DNA of 64,000 bases from Betaproteobacteria bacterium (GCA_016192825.1 JACPTK010000002.1:1-64000); one strand, 5' to 3'. Positions 28,301-37,228 are shown, counted from the stretch's first letter. The notes: generated by a model not told the origin, from the sequence alone. Numbers and translations are program-made.

Positions 28301-31300
28301 CCCGGCTCGATCTCCCCGGGTTCTATGAGCGGATGAGCGGTGGCGTCGTCATCGGCATCGTCGCTGCGGTCGTCGTATGGTGGGTCGGCTCCGACGCCTG
28401 GCCGTTGGCGGCGCCGTTCGTGATCGCCTGGATCGCGTCGCCGGCCGTCGCTCTATGGGCAAGCCTGTCGCCGCTCGTGGCCGGGCGCCTGTCGGTTTCG
28501 GACGCGGACGCCCGCGCTTTGAGGCTGGTCGCACGCCGGACCTGGCGCTTCTTCGAGACCTTCGTGACGGCGACGGACCACATGCTCCCGCCGGACAATT
28601 TCCAGGAAGACCCGAAGCCGACGGTCGCACACCGGACCTCTCCCACCAATCTCGGCCTCTACCTTCTCTGCACGGTCAGCGCCCGCGACTTCGGGTGGGC
28701 GGGGACGGCCGACACCGTCGATCGGCTGGAAGCGACACTCGCGACCATGAGCGGCCTCCAGCGGTTCCGCGGCCACTTCTATAACTGGTACGACACGCGG
28801 GACCTGCGTCCGCTGGACCCGCAATACGTTTCCTCGGTGGATAGCGGCAATCTGGCCGGACACCTGATCGCTCTTGCAAATACCTGTCGGGAGTGGATTG
28901 GCCACCCGGCGGCGGGACCTGAATTATTTGCCGGCATCGAGGACGGCCTCGAACTCACGCGCGAATCCTTGCAAGGGCTTCCCGACGACCGGCGCACGCA
29001 GACGATCACGCCGCACCAGCTCGGCGAGGCGCTCGATGCGCTGGCCGGCGCGCTCCACGACGAACGGTTGCCACCGGTGGATATCGCTGCACGGCTGGCA
29101 GAAGTCACGCCTCAGGCCATGACCATGGTGGACATCGCCCGGACGCTGGCGAGCGAACGCGGCGACGATGCCAGCGCCGAAATGCTGTTCTGGGCCGAGG
29201 CGACCCTGGAGGCGATCGAGAGTCACCGTCGTGACCTTACACAGAGCGCCGATGCCGCCCGCTCCCAGGAGCAGCGCCTCGCGACGCTCGAAGCGACGGC
29301 GCGGACCATGGCCGGCGCGATGGAGTTCGGCTTTCTCCTCGACCCGGAGCGCAAGCTTCTCTCGATCGGTTATCGGGTCGCGGAGGGCGGTCTCGACCCG
29401 AGCTGCTACGACCTGCTCGCCTCCGAGGCGCGCCTTGCGAGCTTCGTGGCGATCGCCAAGGGCGACGTCCCGCCGCGGCACTGGTTCCGCCTCGGGCGCG
29501 CCGTCACGCCGATCGGACGCGGCGCAGCGCTGATCTCCTGGTCGGGATCAATGTTCGAATATCTGATGCCGTCGCTCGTCATGCGCGCGCCGGCCGGCAG
29601 CCTGCTCGAGGAGACGAGCCGGCTCGTCGTACGCCGGCAGGTGAACTATGGCGCCACGCTCGATGTGCCCTGGGGCATCTCGGAGTCCGCCTACAACGTC
29701 CGCGACCTGGAGCTCACCTATCAGTATTCGAACTTTGGGATCCCGGGCCTGGGTTTGAAGCGCGGTTTGAGCCAGAACGCCGTCGTCGCGCCCTACGCGA
29801 CGGCGCTCGCGGCGATGGTCGATCCGGGAGCGGCGGCGCGTAACTTCGCCCGACTCGCCGCCCTGGGCGCGGGGGGCCGCTACGGCTTCTACGAGGCGCT
29901 GGATTACACACCCACGCGTCTGCCCGAGGGGAAAGACGTCGCGATCGTCCGCGCCTTCCTCGCGCACCATCAGGGCATGACGGTGGTCGGCATCGCCAAC
30001 GCTCTCCTCGACGGGAAGATGCGCGCACGGTTTCATGCCGAGCCGGTCGTACAGGCGACGGAACTGCTCCTGCAGGAACGCACGCCGCGCGATGTCGCGG
30101 TCGCTCATCCCAGGGCGGAGGAAGTCGAGACGGCAGCAACGGTCCGCGACCTGGAGCTGCCGGCGGTGCGGCGGCTGCGCTCCGTGCACGACGCCACGCC
30201 GGAGGCGCACCTGCTTTCGAACGGCCGCTATGCGGTGATGCTGACGGCGGCCGGCTCGGGGTACAGCCGCTGGGGCGACTCGGCGATCACGCGCTGGCGC
30301 GAGGACGTCACCCGCGACGACTGGGGCGCCTACGTGTTCCTGCGCGACGTTCAGAGCGGCGACGTGTGGTCCGCGGGCTACCAGCCGAGCGGCGTCGAAC
30401 CCGACAGTTACGACGTCACGTTCACCGAGGATCGCGCCGAGTTCGTCCGGCGCGACGGACCGATCACCACGACCCTCGACGTCGTCGTCTCGCCGGAGGA
30501 CAACGCCGAGGTGCGCCGCGTATCCGTCGCGAATGCGGGCAACGGGGACCGGGACATCGAGGTCACCTCATACGCCGAGCTCGTGCTGGCGCCGCCCGCC
30601 GCCGACGCGGCGCACCCGGCCTTTTCCAAGCTCTTCGTGCAAACCGAGTATCTCGCCAAGGTCGGGGCCATCCTGGCGACGCGGCGGCGTCGCTCGCCCG
30701 GCGAGCCCGAAATCTGGGCGGCGCATCTTGCCGTCGTGGAAGGCGAGACGGTGGGCGAGCCGGAGATCGAAACCGACCGGGCCCGTTTCCTCGGCCGTGG
30801 GCGCGAAGTCCGGACACCGATGGCCGTGATGGATGGCCTGCCGCTTTCCAATACGGTCGGTACCGTCCTCGATCCCGTTTTCGCGCTGCGCCGCCGCGTG
30901 AGGATAGCGCCGGGCAGGACGGTGCGCATCGCGTTCTGGACGGTCGTCGCGTCCTCCCGCGCCGAGGTGCTGGACCTCATCGACAAGCACGAGGACACGA
31001 CCGCCTTCGACCGCGCCGCCACCTTGGCGTGGACCCAGGCGCAAGTGCAGTTGAGCTATCTCGGCATCGAAGCGGAGCAGGCGGGCCTGTTTCAGCGTCT
31101 CGCCGGCCACGTGCTCTACGCCGATCCCACGCTCCGTCCGTCGTCCGACGCGATACGCCGCGGCGGCGGCGGGCCGGCGGTGCTCTGGGCCCAGGGCATT
31201 TCCGGCGACCTCCCGATCGTCCTTGCGCGGATCGACGATATCGAGGACGTCGCCGTCGTCCGCCAGTTGCTGCGAGCCCATGAATACTGGCGTATGAAGC

Positions 31301-34044
31301 AGCTCGCCGTGGATCTCGTGATCCTGAACGAACGGGCATCCTCCTATATCCAGGACCTTCAGGTCGCCCTGGAGACGCTGGTTCGGACGAGCCAGTCCCG
31401 ACGGCAGACCGGAGCGGACAGCGCGCGTGGCGCCGTGTTCGTGCTGCGTTCGGACCTGATCTCAGTGGAGACACGCGACCTGCTGCTCGCCATGGCCAGG
31501 GCCGTGCTGATCGGTAGAAACGGAACGCTTTCGGAACAGCTCGAGCGTCTCCAGGGAGAGGGCACCACCGCTGCGCCGCCGCCGAGACGCGTGCCGCCCG
31601 CAGCCGTGCCGCAGACCGAACCGGTGCCGCCGAACCTCGAATTCTTCAATGGGTTCGGCGGATTTGCCGCCGACGGACGGGAGTACGTGACCCTCCTCGG
31701 CGCCGGGCGCTGGCTGCCGGCCCCGTGGATCAATGTCATCGCCAATCCCTCGTTCGGTTTTCAGGTGGCGGTCGAGGGCAGCGGCTACACCTGGTCGCTC
31801 AGCAGTCGCGAGAATCAGTTAACGCCGTGGTCGAACGACCCGGTCACCGATCGGCCGGGCGAGGTCATCTATCTGCGCGACGAGGAGTCCGGCGATCTGT
31901 GGGGACCGACGGCCCTGCCGATCCGTGACGAGGCCGCGCCCTATGTCGCCAGGCATGGTCAGGGCTACAGTCGATTCCAGCACACCGCACACGGTATCGC
32001 GCTCGAGCTCCTCCAATACGTGCCGCTCGATGATCCGATCAAGATCTCGCGGCTGACGATCCGCAACGATTCGGGCCGGCCGCGGCGGCTTTCGGTGACG
32101 GCCTATGTCGAGTGGGTGCTCGGCCCGTCCCGTAGCGCATCCGCACTCTCGGTGGTGACGGAGATCGATCGGGAGACAGGCGCGATGCTTGCGCACAACC
32201 CCTGGAACATGACGTTCGGCTCCCATGTCGCCTTTGCGGATCTGGGCGGACGACAGACCGCGTGGACCGGCGACCGGCGGGAATTCCTGGGGCGCAATGG
32301 CACGTTCGACAACCCGGCCGCGCTTACGGGGGAGGTACTCCTCTCAGACCGGGTCGGTGCCGGCCTCGATCCCTGCGGCGCTTTGCAAACCCCGGTCGAG
32401 CTCGAGCCGGGCGGCACGGTGGAAATCGTCTTTTTCCTCGGCGAGGCAGCGACAGCGGCCGATGCGCGATCCTTGATCGCTCGCTACCGAGCGGCGGATC
32501 TCGATGCGGTCCTGCGCGAGGTCGTCGGGTATTGGGACGATGTGCTCGGCACGGTTCAGGTGAAAACGCCGGACCGGTCCATGGACATCATGCTGAATCG
32601 CTGGCTGCTCTATCAGACGCTCGCCTGCCGCATGTGGGCGCGATCGGCGTTCTATCAGGCGAGCGGCGCTTACGGATTCCGCGACCAGCTCCAGGACGGC
32701 ATGGCGCTCGCCCTGTCGCGACCGGCGCTGACGCGCGAGCATCTCCTGCGCGCCGCTGCCCGGCAATTCGTCGAAGGCGATGTCCAGCATTGGTGGCTGC
32801 CGCCCTCCGGCCAGGGCGTGCGCACCCGCATTTCAGATGACCGGATATGGCTCGCCTGCGCCGCCGCACACTATGTCGAGATGACCGGCGACCTCGCGGT
32901 GCTGGACGAGCCCGTTCCATTTCTCGAAGGCCAGGTACTGCGGCCCGGCGAACACGACGCCTACTTCCAGCCGATGCTCGCGGAGGAGAGTGCGTCACTC
33001 TTCGAGCATTGCGCGCGCGGGCTCGATCGGAGCCTCGCCGTGGGCGAGCACGGCTTGCCGTTGATCGGCACAGGCGACTGGAACGACGGCATGAACCGGG
33101 TCGGCGAGCGGGGCAAAGGGGAGAGCGTCTGGCTCGGCTGGTTCCTGCACGCGACGCTCGCGGCGTTCGCGCCGGTCGCGAAAGCGCGAGGTGAGGAGGC
33201 GCGCGCCGCGAAATGGCTGTCGCACGCCACTGCACTGCGAACCTCGCTCGAACGAGAGGGCTGGGACGGCGACTGGTACCGGCGCGGCTATTTCGACGAC
33301 GGGACGCCATTGGGCTCGTCCACGAGCGATGAATGCCGGATCGACTCGATTGCGCAGTCCTGGGGCGTGATCTCCGGGGCGGCGGATGCGGCTCGTGCCC
33401 AGCGTGCCATGGCCACCGTGGACGAGCAGCTCATTCGCGGCGACGAGAGTCTGGCTTTGTTGTTCACGCCGCCCTTCGATCGCACGCCGCTCGATCCCGG
33501 ATACATCAAGGGCTATCCGCCCGGCATCCGGGAGAACGGCGGCCAGTACAACCATGCCGCCGCGTGGGCGGTGATCGCCTTCGCCGCCCTCGGCCAGGGA
33601 GACAAAGCGGCCGAGGTGTTCTCGCTCCTGAATCCGATCAGACGCACCAGCACGCGAGCCGACGTGCAGCGCTACAAGGTCGAGCCCTACGCCGTCGCCG
33701 CGGATGTCTACTCGATCGCTCCGCACGTCGGACGCGGCGGATGGACCTGGTACACCGGCTCGGCCGGGTGCCTGTACCGCGCCGGCATTGAAGCGACCCT
33801 CGGTTTTCGCGTGCAGGGAGCGCTCCTGAGCCTTGTCCCCTGCATACCCCGGGAGTGGCCCCGATTCGAGATCATCTACAAATACCGTTCCGCGCGCTAC
33901 GAGATCGCGGTCGAGAACCCTCGCGGCGTGAATCGAGGAGTGATTTACGCCGAGCTGGACGGCAAACCGCTGCCGGGCGGCATGACGCGCGTTCCGCTTG
34001 TGGATGATGGTCTGGCCCACAAGGTGCGCGTGATCCTCGGGTAA
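25393..34044 (+). CDS. ndvB: Cyclic beta-1,2-glucan synthase (NdvB/ChvB type)
   Basis: This giant (2883-residue) inner-membrane enzyme would make periplasmic cyclic beta-1,2-glucan from UDP-glucose. Order: N-terminal helical region (1-430), first membrane segments (about 435-500), GT84 glycosyltransferase with ITLDADTRMPRETARR (about 655), a block of membrane helices (about 855-1060), a glucoamylase-like region (about 1080-1500), beta-sandwich repeats, and a C-terminal GH94 phosphorylase-like domain with TGDWNDGMNRVGERGKGESVW split around residue 2560 holding the catalytic aspartate. The start is GTG. Such glucans give osmotic adaptation and host or surface interaction. The frame is intact over 8.6 kb. 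Palindrome site 4 precedes it. Confidence 0.93.
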   Translation: MKSRRQTRLPRVSNRKSWSERSNLKSAILRAFGRASRAPPWDNEKSIREELFSIERLEQHAESLAAAQPITARRVTGRSLAVRLRENESVLLEAYRAIGDAVGAGRAITPAAEWLLDNYHLVEEQIREIRDDLPPGYYRQLPKLAAGPFAGYPRVFGVAWAFVAHTDSRFDPEMLRRFVRAYQRVQPLSIGELWAVAITLRIVLVENLRRGARRIVASRAARQEADALADRLLGVNGRPGKPMRSVLQYYEQASLPDAFAVQLVQRLRDQDPKITRALMWLEERLAAQGTTADQIVHDEHQRQGASNVTVRNIITSMRLISDVDWAELFENVSLVDETLRSGSDFAGMDFPTRNLYRSAIEELAWGSKLTELEIARAALLATNDPERRAQQEGDGAGSRERDPGYHLIAGGRRAFEARVGFRAPLRSWPGRFTATIGIGGYIGTIGVAAAIILSFSLFALAGAGIGGGWLVFLALLGLIPAIDAAMALVNRGITREFGATILPGLELRDGIPSNLRTVVAVPILLTTQAALEEQIERLQIHHLASPERELHLALLSDWTDAATETVEGDDALLDAAAAGIARLNRRYGPAPGGDRFLLLHRRRVWNEGQKRWIGWERKRGKLHELNRLLRGAADTTFVGVGGPPFTPAPAPPAGVRYVITLDADTRMPRETARRLVGKMAHPLNHPRFDAGTRRVVEGYGVLQPRVTPSLPIGREGSLFQRIFSSTSGIDPYASAVSDVYQDLFGEGSYTGKGIYDVDAFEAALDGRVHESTLLSHDLFEGTFARAGLASDIEVVEEFPSRYDVAAARQHRWARGDWQLLPWILGRGDAAVEDRSTSAVPLIGRWKMLDNLRRSLSAPASVIALLAGWALPLHAAAVWTGFVVSTIALSTLLPVLAVIVPRRARVTARSHLRALAADVRLAMSLTALLVVFLAHQAWLMTDAVGRTLFRLFVSHRHLLDWVTAGQAQVSPRLDLPGFYERMSGGVVIGIVAAVVVWWVGSDAWPLAAPFVIAWIASPAVALWASLSPLVAGRLSVSDADARALRLVARRTWRFFETFVTATDHMLPPDNFQEDPKPTVAHRTSPTNLGLYLLCTVSARDFGWAGTADTVDRLEATLATMSGLQRFRGHFYNWYDTRDLRPLDPQYVSSVDSGNLAGHLIALANTCREWIGHPAAGPELFAGIEDGLELTRESLQGLPDDRRTQTITPHQLGEALDALAGALHDERLPPVDIAARLAEVTPQAMTMVDIARTLASERGDDASAEMLFWAEATLEAIESHRRDLTQSADAARSQEQRLATLEATARTMAGAMEFGFLLDPERKLLSIGYRVAEGGLDPSCYDLLASEARLASFVAIAKGDVPPRHWFRLGRAVTPIGRGAALISWSGSMFEYLMPSLVMRAPAGSLLEETSRLVVRRQVNYGATLDVPWGISESAYNVRDLELTYQYSNFGIPGLGLKRGLSQNAVVAPYATALAAMVDPGAAARNFARLAALGAGGRYGFYEALDYTPTRLPEGKDVAIVRAFLAHHQGMTVVGIANALLDGKMRARFHAEPVVQATELLLQERTPRDVAVAHPRAEEVETAATVRDLELPAVRRLRSVHDATPEAHLLSNGRYAVMLTAAGSGYSRWGDSAITRWREDVTRDDWGAYVFLRDVQSGDVWSAGYQPSGVEPDSYDVTFTEDRAEFVRRDGPITTTLDVVVSPEDNAEVRRVSVANAGNGDRDIEVTSYAELVLAPPAADAAHPAFSKLFVQTEYLAKVGAILATRRRRSPGEPEIWAAHLAVVEGETVGEPEIETDRARFLGRGREVRTPMAVMDGLPLSNTVGTVLDPVFALRRRVRIAPGRTVRIAFWTVVASSRAEVLDLIDKHEDTTAFDRAATLAWTQAQVQLSYLGIEAEQAGLFQRLAGHVLYADPTLRPSSDAIRRGGGGPAVLWAQGISGDLPIVLARIDDIEDVAVVRQLLRAHEYWRMKQLAVDLVILNERASSYIQDLQVALETLVRTSQSRRQTGADSARGAVFVLRSDLISVETRDLLLAMARAVLIGRNGTLSEQLERLQGEGTTAAPPPRRVPPAAVPQTEPVPPNLEFFNGFGGFAADGREYVTLLGAGRWLPAPWINVIANPSFGFQVAVEGSGYTWSLSSRENQLTPWSNDPVTDRPGEVIYLRDEESGDLWGPTALPIRDEAAPYVARHGQGYSRFQHTAHGIALELLQYVPLDDPIKISRLTIRNDSGRPRRLSVTAYVEWVLGPSRSASALSVVTEIDRETGAMLAHNPWNMTFGSHVAFADLGGRQTAWTGDRREFLGRNGTFDNPAALTGEVLLSDRVGAGLDPCGALQTPVELEPGGTVEIVFFLGEAATAADARSLIARYRAADLDAVLREVVGYWDDVLGTVQVKTPDRSMDIMLNRWLLYQTLACRMWARSAFYQASGAYGFRDQLQDGMALALSRPALTREHLLRAAARQFVEGDVQHWWLPPSGQGVRTRISDDRIWLACAAAHYVEMTGDLAVLDEPVPFLEGQVLRPGEHDAYFQPMLAEESASLFEHCARGLDRSLAVGEHGLPLIGTGDWNDGMNRVGERGKGESVWLGWFLHATLAAFAPVAKARGEEARAAKWLSHATALRTSLEREGWDGDWYRRGYFDDGTPLGSSTSDECRIDSIAQSWGVISGAADAARAQRAMATVDEQLIRGDESLALLFTPPFDRTPLDPGYIKGYPPGIRENGGQYNHAAAWAVIAFAALGQGDKAAEVFSLLNPIRRTSTRADVQRYKVEPYAVAADVYSIAPHVGRGGWTWYTGSAGCLYRAGIEATLGFRVQGALLSLVPCIPREWPRFEIIYKYRSARYEIAVENPRGVNRGVIYAELDGKPLPGGMTRVPLVDDGLAHKVRVILG

Positions 34045-34148
34045 AATCGACGACCGGAAGCCGCTTCCCCCGGAAACTTTCGGGGACAGCGCGCGCGCCG
34101 GATCAGCGGCGAGTTCGCGGACAATTGCGGCAGGACGGGGGGTGTTTC

Positions 34149-34622
34149 TTGACTAAGCGATTGAGCCGGCACTTCACCCTCGACGAGCTCGTCGCCAGCC
34201 AGACCGCGGCGCGCCGGGGAATTGACAATACCCCTTCGCCCGCGGTCGTGCGCAACCTGCGCCGGCTCGCCGCCCTCCTCGAGAAAGTCCGCACGCTGCT
34301 GGGCGGGAAGCCGATCCTGGTCAGCAGCGGCTACCGGTGCCGCGCGTTGAACGCGGCGGTCGCTGGCGCGAAGGCAAGCGCCCACATGGCCGGCCTCGCC
34401 GCCGACTTTACCGCGCCCGGTTACGGCACCGTGCTGCAGGTGGCGAGGAGAATCGCCGCGTCCAGCCTCCGCTATGACCAGCTGATCCACGAGTACGGCG
34501 CGTGGGTGCACATCGGGCTCGCGCCGGCGCGCAGGAAACCGCGGCGCCAGAACCTGTCGATCTTCAAGGGAACCGGCTATCTCGACGGAATCGTCGCACT
34601 TGATCCTCGTGCAAATGCCTGA
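34149..34622 (+). CDS. Peptidase M15-type (D-Ala-D-Ala carboxypeptidase/endolysin-like) protein
   Basis: The roughly 157-residue protein has the M15_3 pattern: SRHFTLDELVASQTA at the start, VSSGYRCRALNAAV, SAHMAGLAADF (zinc histidine and aspartate) and WVHIGL (last zinc histidine). It would cleave peptidoglycan stem peptides. No signal peptide is seen, so export is unclear; phage endolysins look similar. The start is TTG at 34149, following GGACGGGGGG; the upstream TTG at 34125 is an alternative. Confidence 0.8.
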   Translation: MTKRLSRHFTLDELVASQTAARRGIDNTPSPAVVRNLRRLAALLEKVRTLLGGKPILVSSGYRCRALNAAVAGAKASAHMAGLAADFTAPGYGTVLQVARRIAASSLRYDQLIHEYGAWVHIGLAPARRKPRRQNLSIFKGTGYLDGIVALDPRANA

Positions 34623-34637
34623 CATGGCATTTGCACC

Positions 34638-34748
34638 TCGAATCTCCCCTCTCGATCCCCTCATCCCTTCCCCTTCTCCCGAATGGAGAAGGGAAATCTC
34701 GAGCCGCCCCTCTCCGCTCGGGAGAGGGGCGGGGGTGAGGGATGAGCA
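34638..34748. repeat. CCCTCTCC-type hairpin repeats between convergent genes
   Basis: Two stems, CCCTTCTCC...GGAGAAGGG-like (34668-34692) and CCCCTCTCC...GGAGAGGGG (34706-34731), fill the spacer between the M15 gene and hipA and are enclosed by CCCCTCATCCC / GGGATGAG. A related stem lies at 10609-10639. They may terminate both genes. Confidence 0.5.
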
Positions 34749-34769
34749 TCGCAGGCATTTTTGCGACGC

Positions 34770-36026
34770 TCATGAATGCGGCCGTACGGCCTTGAGCCCC
34801 GCGAGACGTGCTGCACGTCGCTCCGCAACGGAACAGATCCTTTCCAGCATTTCGCGTTCTTCATTGCTTGGATCAAGGGCCGCAAGCACCTCGCGGGCCT
34901 TGCCGGGGATCACGGCCGACAACTCGGCCATTCTTCTCCAGACGATGCGGGGATTCGCTCCAGACCCATCGGCAAACGCCCTCCAGTGACGCTCCTGTAT
35001 CCATTCGGGACGATCCTCGCCACCGATTTTCAAGGCCAGGTTCAAGGTCAGGTCCCGATATACCACGGTCGAGATGAGATCGTAAGATGGTGCCAGTGAG
35101 ACTCCCTCCGACGTAATCAGCAGAGACAGATTTTTGGCATGAGCGTCGGCATTCCCGAGGAGGTAATTGAAGATCACCCAGGAAATGATCTCGAGGCGAT
35201 CTTTCGCCGGTTGAGCGCAGTACTTGGCGATGACGTCGAAACAGGCTGAAAGACCCGGTCCGCCTTCCTTCTCGTATTTCCTGCTTGAAGGAAGATTGAG
35301 CGCCTGGCAGAAATCGACCTGGTGGATTCGGCTGAGCGTGCCATCTGCCGCCTTGATCCGGTCGTAGCGCTGCACCAGATACAGCGCATTCGCCTTGCGC
35401 AATACCACGGACTGAGGAACCGGCAGTCCTGACGCGGCGGCCAGCCGCATGCAGAAGTGCTCGTTGACCGGCATATGCGCGAAACCTGCCGAACCGGGTT
35501 TGAGGATGTGCGAGCTGGGTGCGCTCCCCCAGGGCAAAGCGAGCCGGGTTCCATCATAGTAAACGGGCAGCTTGTCCTGTGCGCCGGCGAGCGACAGGCG
35601 AAGCCCGTCGTCGATGGCGAGCAGGGGCCGCTTTCGCATATCGGCGAACACCTTATTCAACCGCCTGTCGCTGATCGGGGCATAGCCTTCGTGTGTTCCC
35701 GGCTTCTCGCCTTCCGGCCAGAGCGAAATCGCCCCGGCGCAATCGCCGCCGATCTCCTCCAGCAAACCAAAGGTGTTTCGTTCGGACACGCGCTTGAGCT
35801 TCGCGATTGCCGCGCGAATATCTCCTTCGGGAAGCAGGTTGTCGAAAAACGCCCGCGTGGTCGCGTCTGCGAATTCCTCCGCCTGCCGCGGCATTGTCAC
35901 TGACAGGGGAATGAACCGCCTCGACTCGAGCCAGGCCTTGTCGTAAGCGAAGAAAAGCCGCCCCTTCTCCTCGCGCAACCGTCCGACAAAGTTCTCGTTC
36001 AGGTAGGCGTCAAGCGCGTCCGCCAT
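34770..36026 (-). CDS. hipA: HipA-type serine/threonine kinase toxin
   Basis: This 418-residue kinase is the toxin of a type II HipBA module; E. coli HipA phosphorylates glutamyl-tRNA synthetase and slows growth. Visible are the N-subdomain (LSVTMP, FFDNLLPEG), RVSERNTFGLLEEIGGDCAG, LAGAQDKLPV, the nucleotide-binding SSHILKP, catalytic NYLLGNADAHAKNLSLL and PSYDLIST (Mg-binding). All kinase residues look intact. Its start is 289 bp from the antitoxin stop because a 298-bp inverted-repeat element sits between them. Confidence 0.93.
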   Translation of the reverse strand: MADALDAYLNENFVGRLREEKGRLFFAYDKAWLESRRFIPLSVTMPRQAEEFADATTRAFFDNLLPEGDIRAAIAKLKRVSERNTFGLLEEIGGDCAGAISLWPEGEKPGTHEGYAPISDRRLNKVFADMRKRPLLAIDDGLRLSLAGAQDKLPVYYDGTRLALPWGSAPSSHILKPGSAGFAHMPVNEHFCMRLAAASGLPVPQSVVLRKANALYLVQRYDRIKAADGTLSRIHQVDFCQALNLPSSRKYEKEGGPGLSACFDVIAKYCAQPAKDRLEIISWVIFNYLLGNADAHAKNLSLLITSEGVSLAPSYDLISTVVYRDLTLNLALKIGGEDRPEWIQERHWRAFADGSGANPRIVWRRMAELSAVIPGKAREVLAALDPSNEEREMLERICSVAERRAARLAGLKAVRPHS

Positions 36027-36028
36027 CT

Positions 36029-36326
36029 AGAGCCCCCAACATCATGAAATACGCGTGCGTTGCGAGCCAAAATTGTTGATGGCGCGAAGGACGGCGCAGG
36101 CTATATGTCGATATAGCCAAGCTGGCCGACAAAGACAGCGGCGATTTTGGCCGCAACCCCGGGACAGGCATCTGAATATCCGACGGCAATTCAGGGGCCG
36201 GCACGAGTTTTGGCCCGTGGCATTGTCGCTCGCCTTACCAATATTTCTATATGGGCTGCGGCTCGCTTCGCGCCCTGAGCCAAAATCGTGACAGCGCAGC
36301 GCGCGTTTCATGATGTTAGGGGCTCT
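36029..36326. mobile_element. 298-bp inverted-repeat element between hipB and hipA (MITE-like)
   Basis: The ends are inverted repeats: AGAGCCCCCAACATCATGAA on the left and AGAGCCCCTAACATCATGAA on the right strand-reversed. Weaker pairing continues inward for about 80 bp (shared GCCAAAAT, GGCGCGAAG and TATA blocks). No ORF lies inside. The right end contains the hipB stop codon and the left end stops three bases before the hipA start codon. Confidence 0.65.
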
Positions 36327-36570
36327 TGCTCCAGAACGGCCTCTTCGGACCGAGCGTCAGGGCCAGACCAAGCCCCTGGATGACCTTCAGCGCCGGCCCC
36401 ATGCGCACGGTTTCCTTCCCGCGCTCCAGGTCCGAAAGGAACCGGACCCCGACCCCGCACAGGAGGGCGGCTTCCGCCTGCCGCAACTTCATCGCGGCGC
36501 GCGCCTCGCGGACCGCCTTCCCGAGGTCCTTGACGGAAAGGAGGTTGGTCGTGGTGACGGTCTTTGGCAT
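36316..36570 (-). CDS. hipB: HipB-type XRE antitoxin
   Basis: The 84-residue protein is a xenobiotic-response-element helix-turn-helix protein: LGKAVREARAAMKLRQAEAA followed by LLCGVGVRFLSDLERGKETV is the HipB pattern. It should neutralise HipA and repress the operon. ATG at 36570 (MPKTVTTTNLL) is preferred over 36630, since the longer start would lie inside the first operator. Its last codons and stop are inside the inverted-repeat element. Confidence 0.85.
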   Translation of the reverse strand: MPKTVTTTNLLSVKDLGKAVREARAAMKLRQAEAALLCGVGVRFLSDLERGKETVRMGPALKVIQGLGLALTLGPKRPFWSKSP

Positions 36571-36587
36571 GGTTGGCCCGGATCGCG

Positions 36588-36605
36588 TATTCCCGATCGG
36601 GAATA
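36588..36605. promoter_or_regulatory. HipB operator O1
   Basis: TATTCCCGATCGGGAATA is a perfect 18-bp palindrome 17 bp before the hipB start. Confidence 0.75.
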
Positions 36606-36636
36606 TACGCTTCGGCCAGCCGCAGGTCAACAGAAA

Positions 36637-36654
36637 TATTCCCGATCGGGAATA
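36637..36654. promoter_or_regulatory. HipB operator O2
   Basis: A second perfect TATTCCCGATCGGGAATA, centred 49 bp from O1 (about 4.7 helical turns). Confidence 0.75.
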
Positions 36655-36684
36655 AAAAGCTCCGAATGGCCCCGGTTAAGGCGG

Positions 36685-36704
36685 TATTTTCCCGATCGGT
36701 AATA
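36685..36704. promoter_or_regulatory. HipB operator O3 (imperfect)
   Basis: TATTTTCCCGATCGGTAATA keeps the CCCGATCGG core, again about 49 bp from O2, so the three sites are evenly spaced. Confidence 0.6.
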
Positions 36705-36782
36705 AGCGCGGGCCGACCCGTAAGGCTGAAAAATAAAGGCCCCGGCAAGCAAGCGCCGACGAGCGATCTGGCAGTAATCGCC

Positions 36783-37085
36783 TGGACGAATCAGACTCAT
36801 GGAAGTGGCGAACAAACCCGACCCGAAGTCCGCGTATGCCTCGGTCGAGATCAACCGCATACTTTCGCCGTTCCGGCACCGTGCTGCCCGGGTCTTCCGG
36901 ATCGTGCCCCGAAAGGACCTCCGGCAACAATGCAGCATCGCGCACAGTTCGCGCCATGGGCCCGACGTGGGGTGGTGGTTCACGTTCCATGGGTTCCGCG
37001 CGGGCGGAAAAGGAAGGTCAAACGATGGCCCGCCAATGGCAAATTCGTGCAACGCAGTCTTGCCGAAAATAATTGCGCGCGCTCA
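36783..37085 (-). pseudogene. Decayed amidase (AS family) fragment
   Basis: Two pieces of an amidase-signature enzyme lie in different frames. The upstream piece (37085 to about 36978) reads IIFGKTALHEFAIGGPSFDL and PPARNPWNVNH. The downstream piece (about 36970-36783) reads HVGPMARTVRDAALL, GHDPEDP and DLDRGIRGLRVGFVRHF. In a normal amidase about 75 residues with the catalytic GGSSSGS serines lie between them. They have been deleted, and the N- and C-terminal parts are also gone. It belongs with the neighbouring amide/hydantoin catabolic genes. Confidence 0.7.
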
Positions 37086-37228
37086 AGAATCTGCCGGGCT
37101 GGATCCGCGGAATCCGTGTTCGCCATGCTGCGCTCTCTGGCGTCCCCAAAAGGCCGCACTAACGTCGGTGCTTTTCATGCCACCGAGTCGTCGTCCGCAC
37201 CCGAATGCTCGTGAGTCGGCATCACACC

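Noticed and set aside
36564-37214. 216-aa plus-strand ORF across the hip operators
   Set aside because: It reads through operator palindromes and the amidase remnant, and its peptide shows no recognisable domain.
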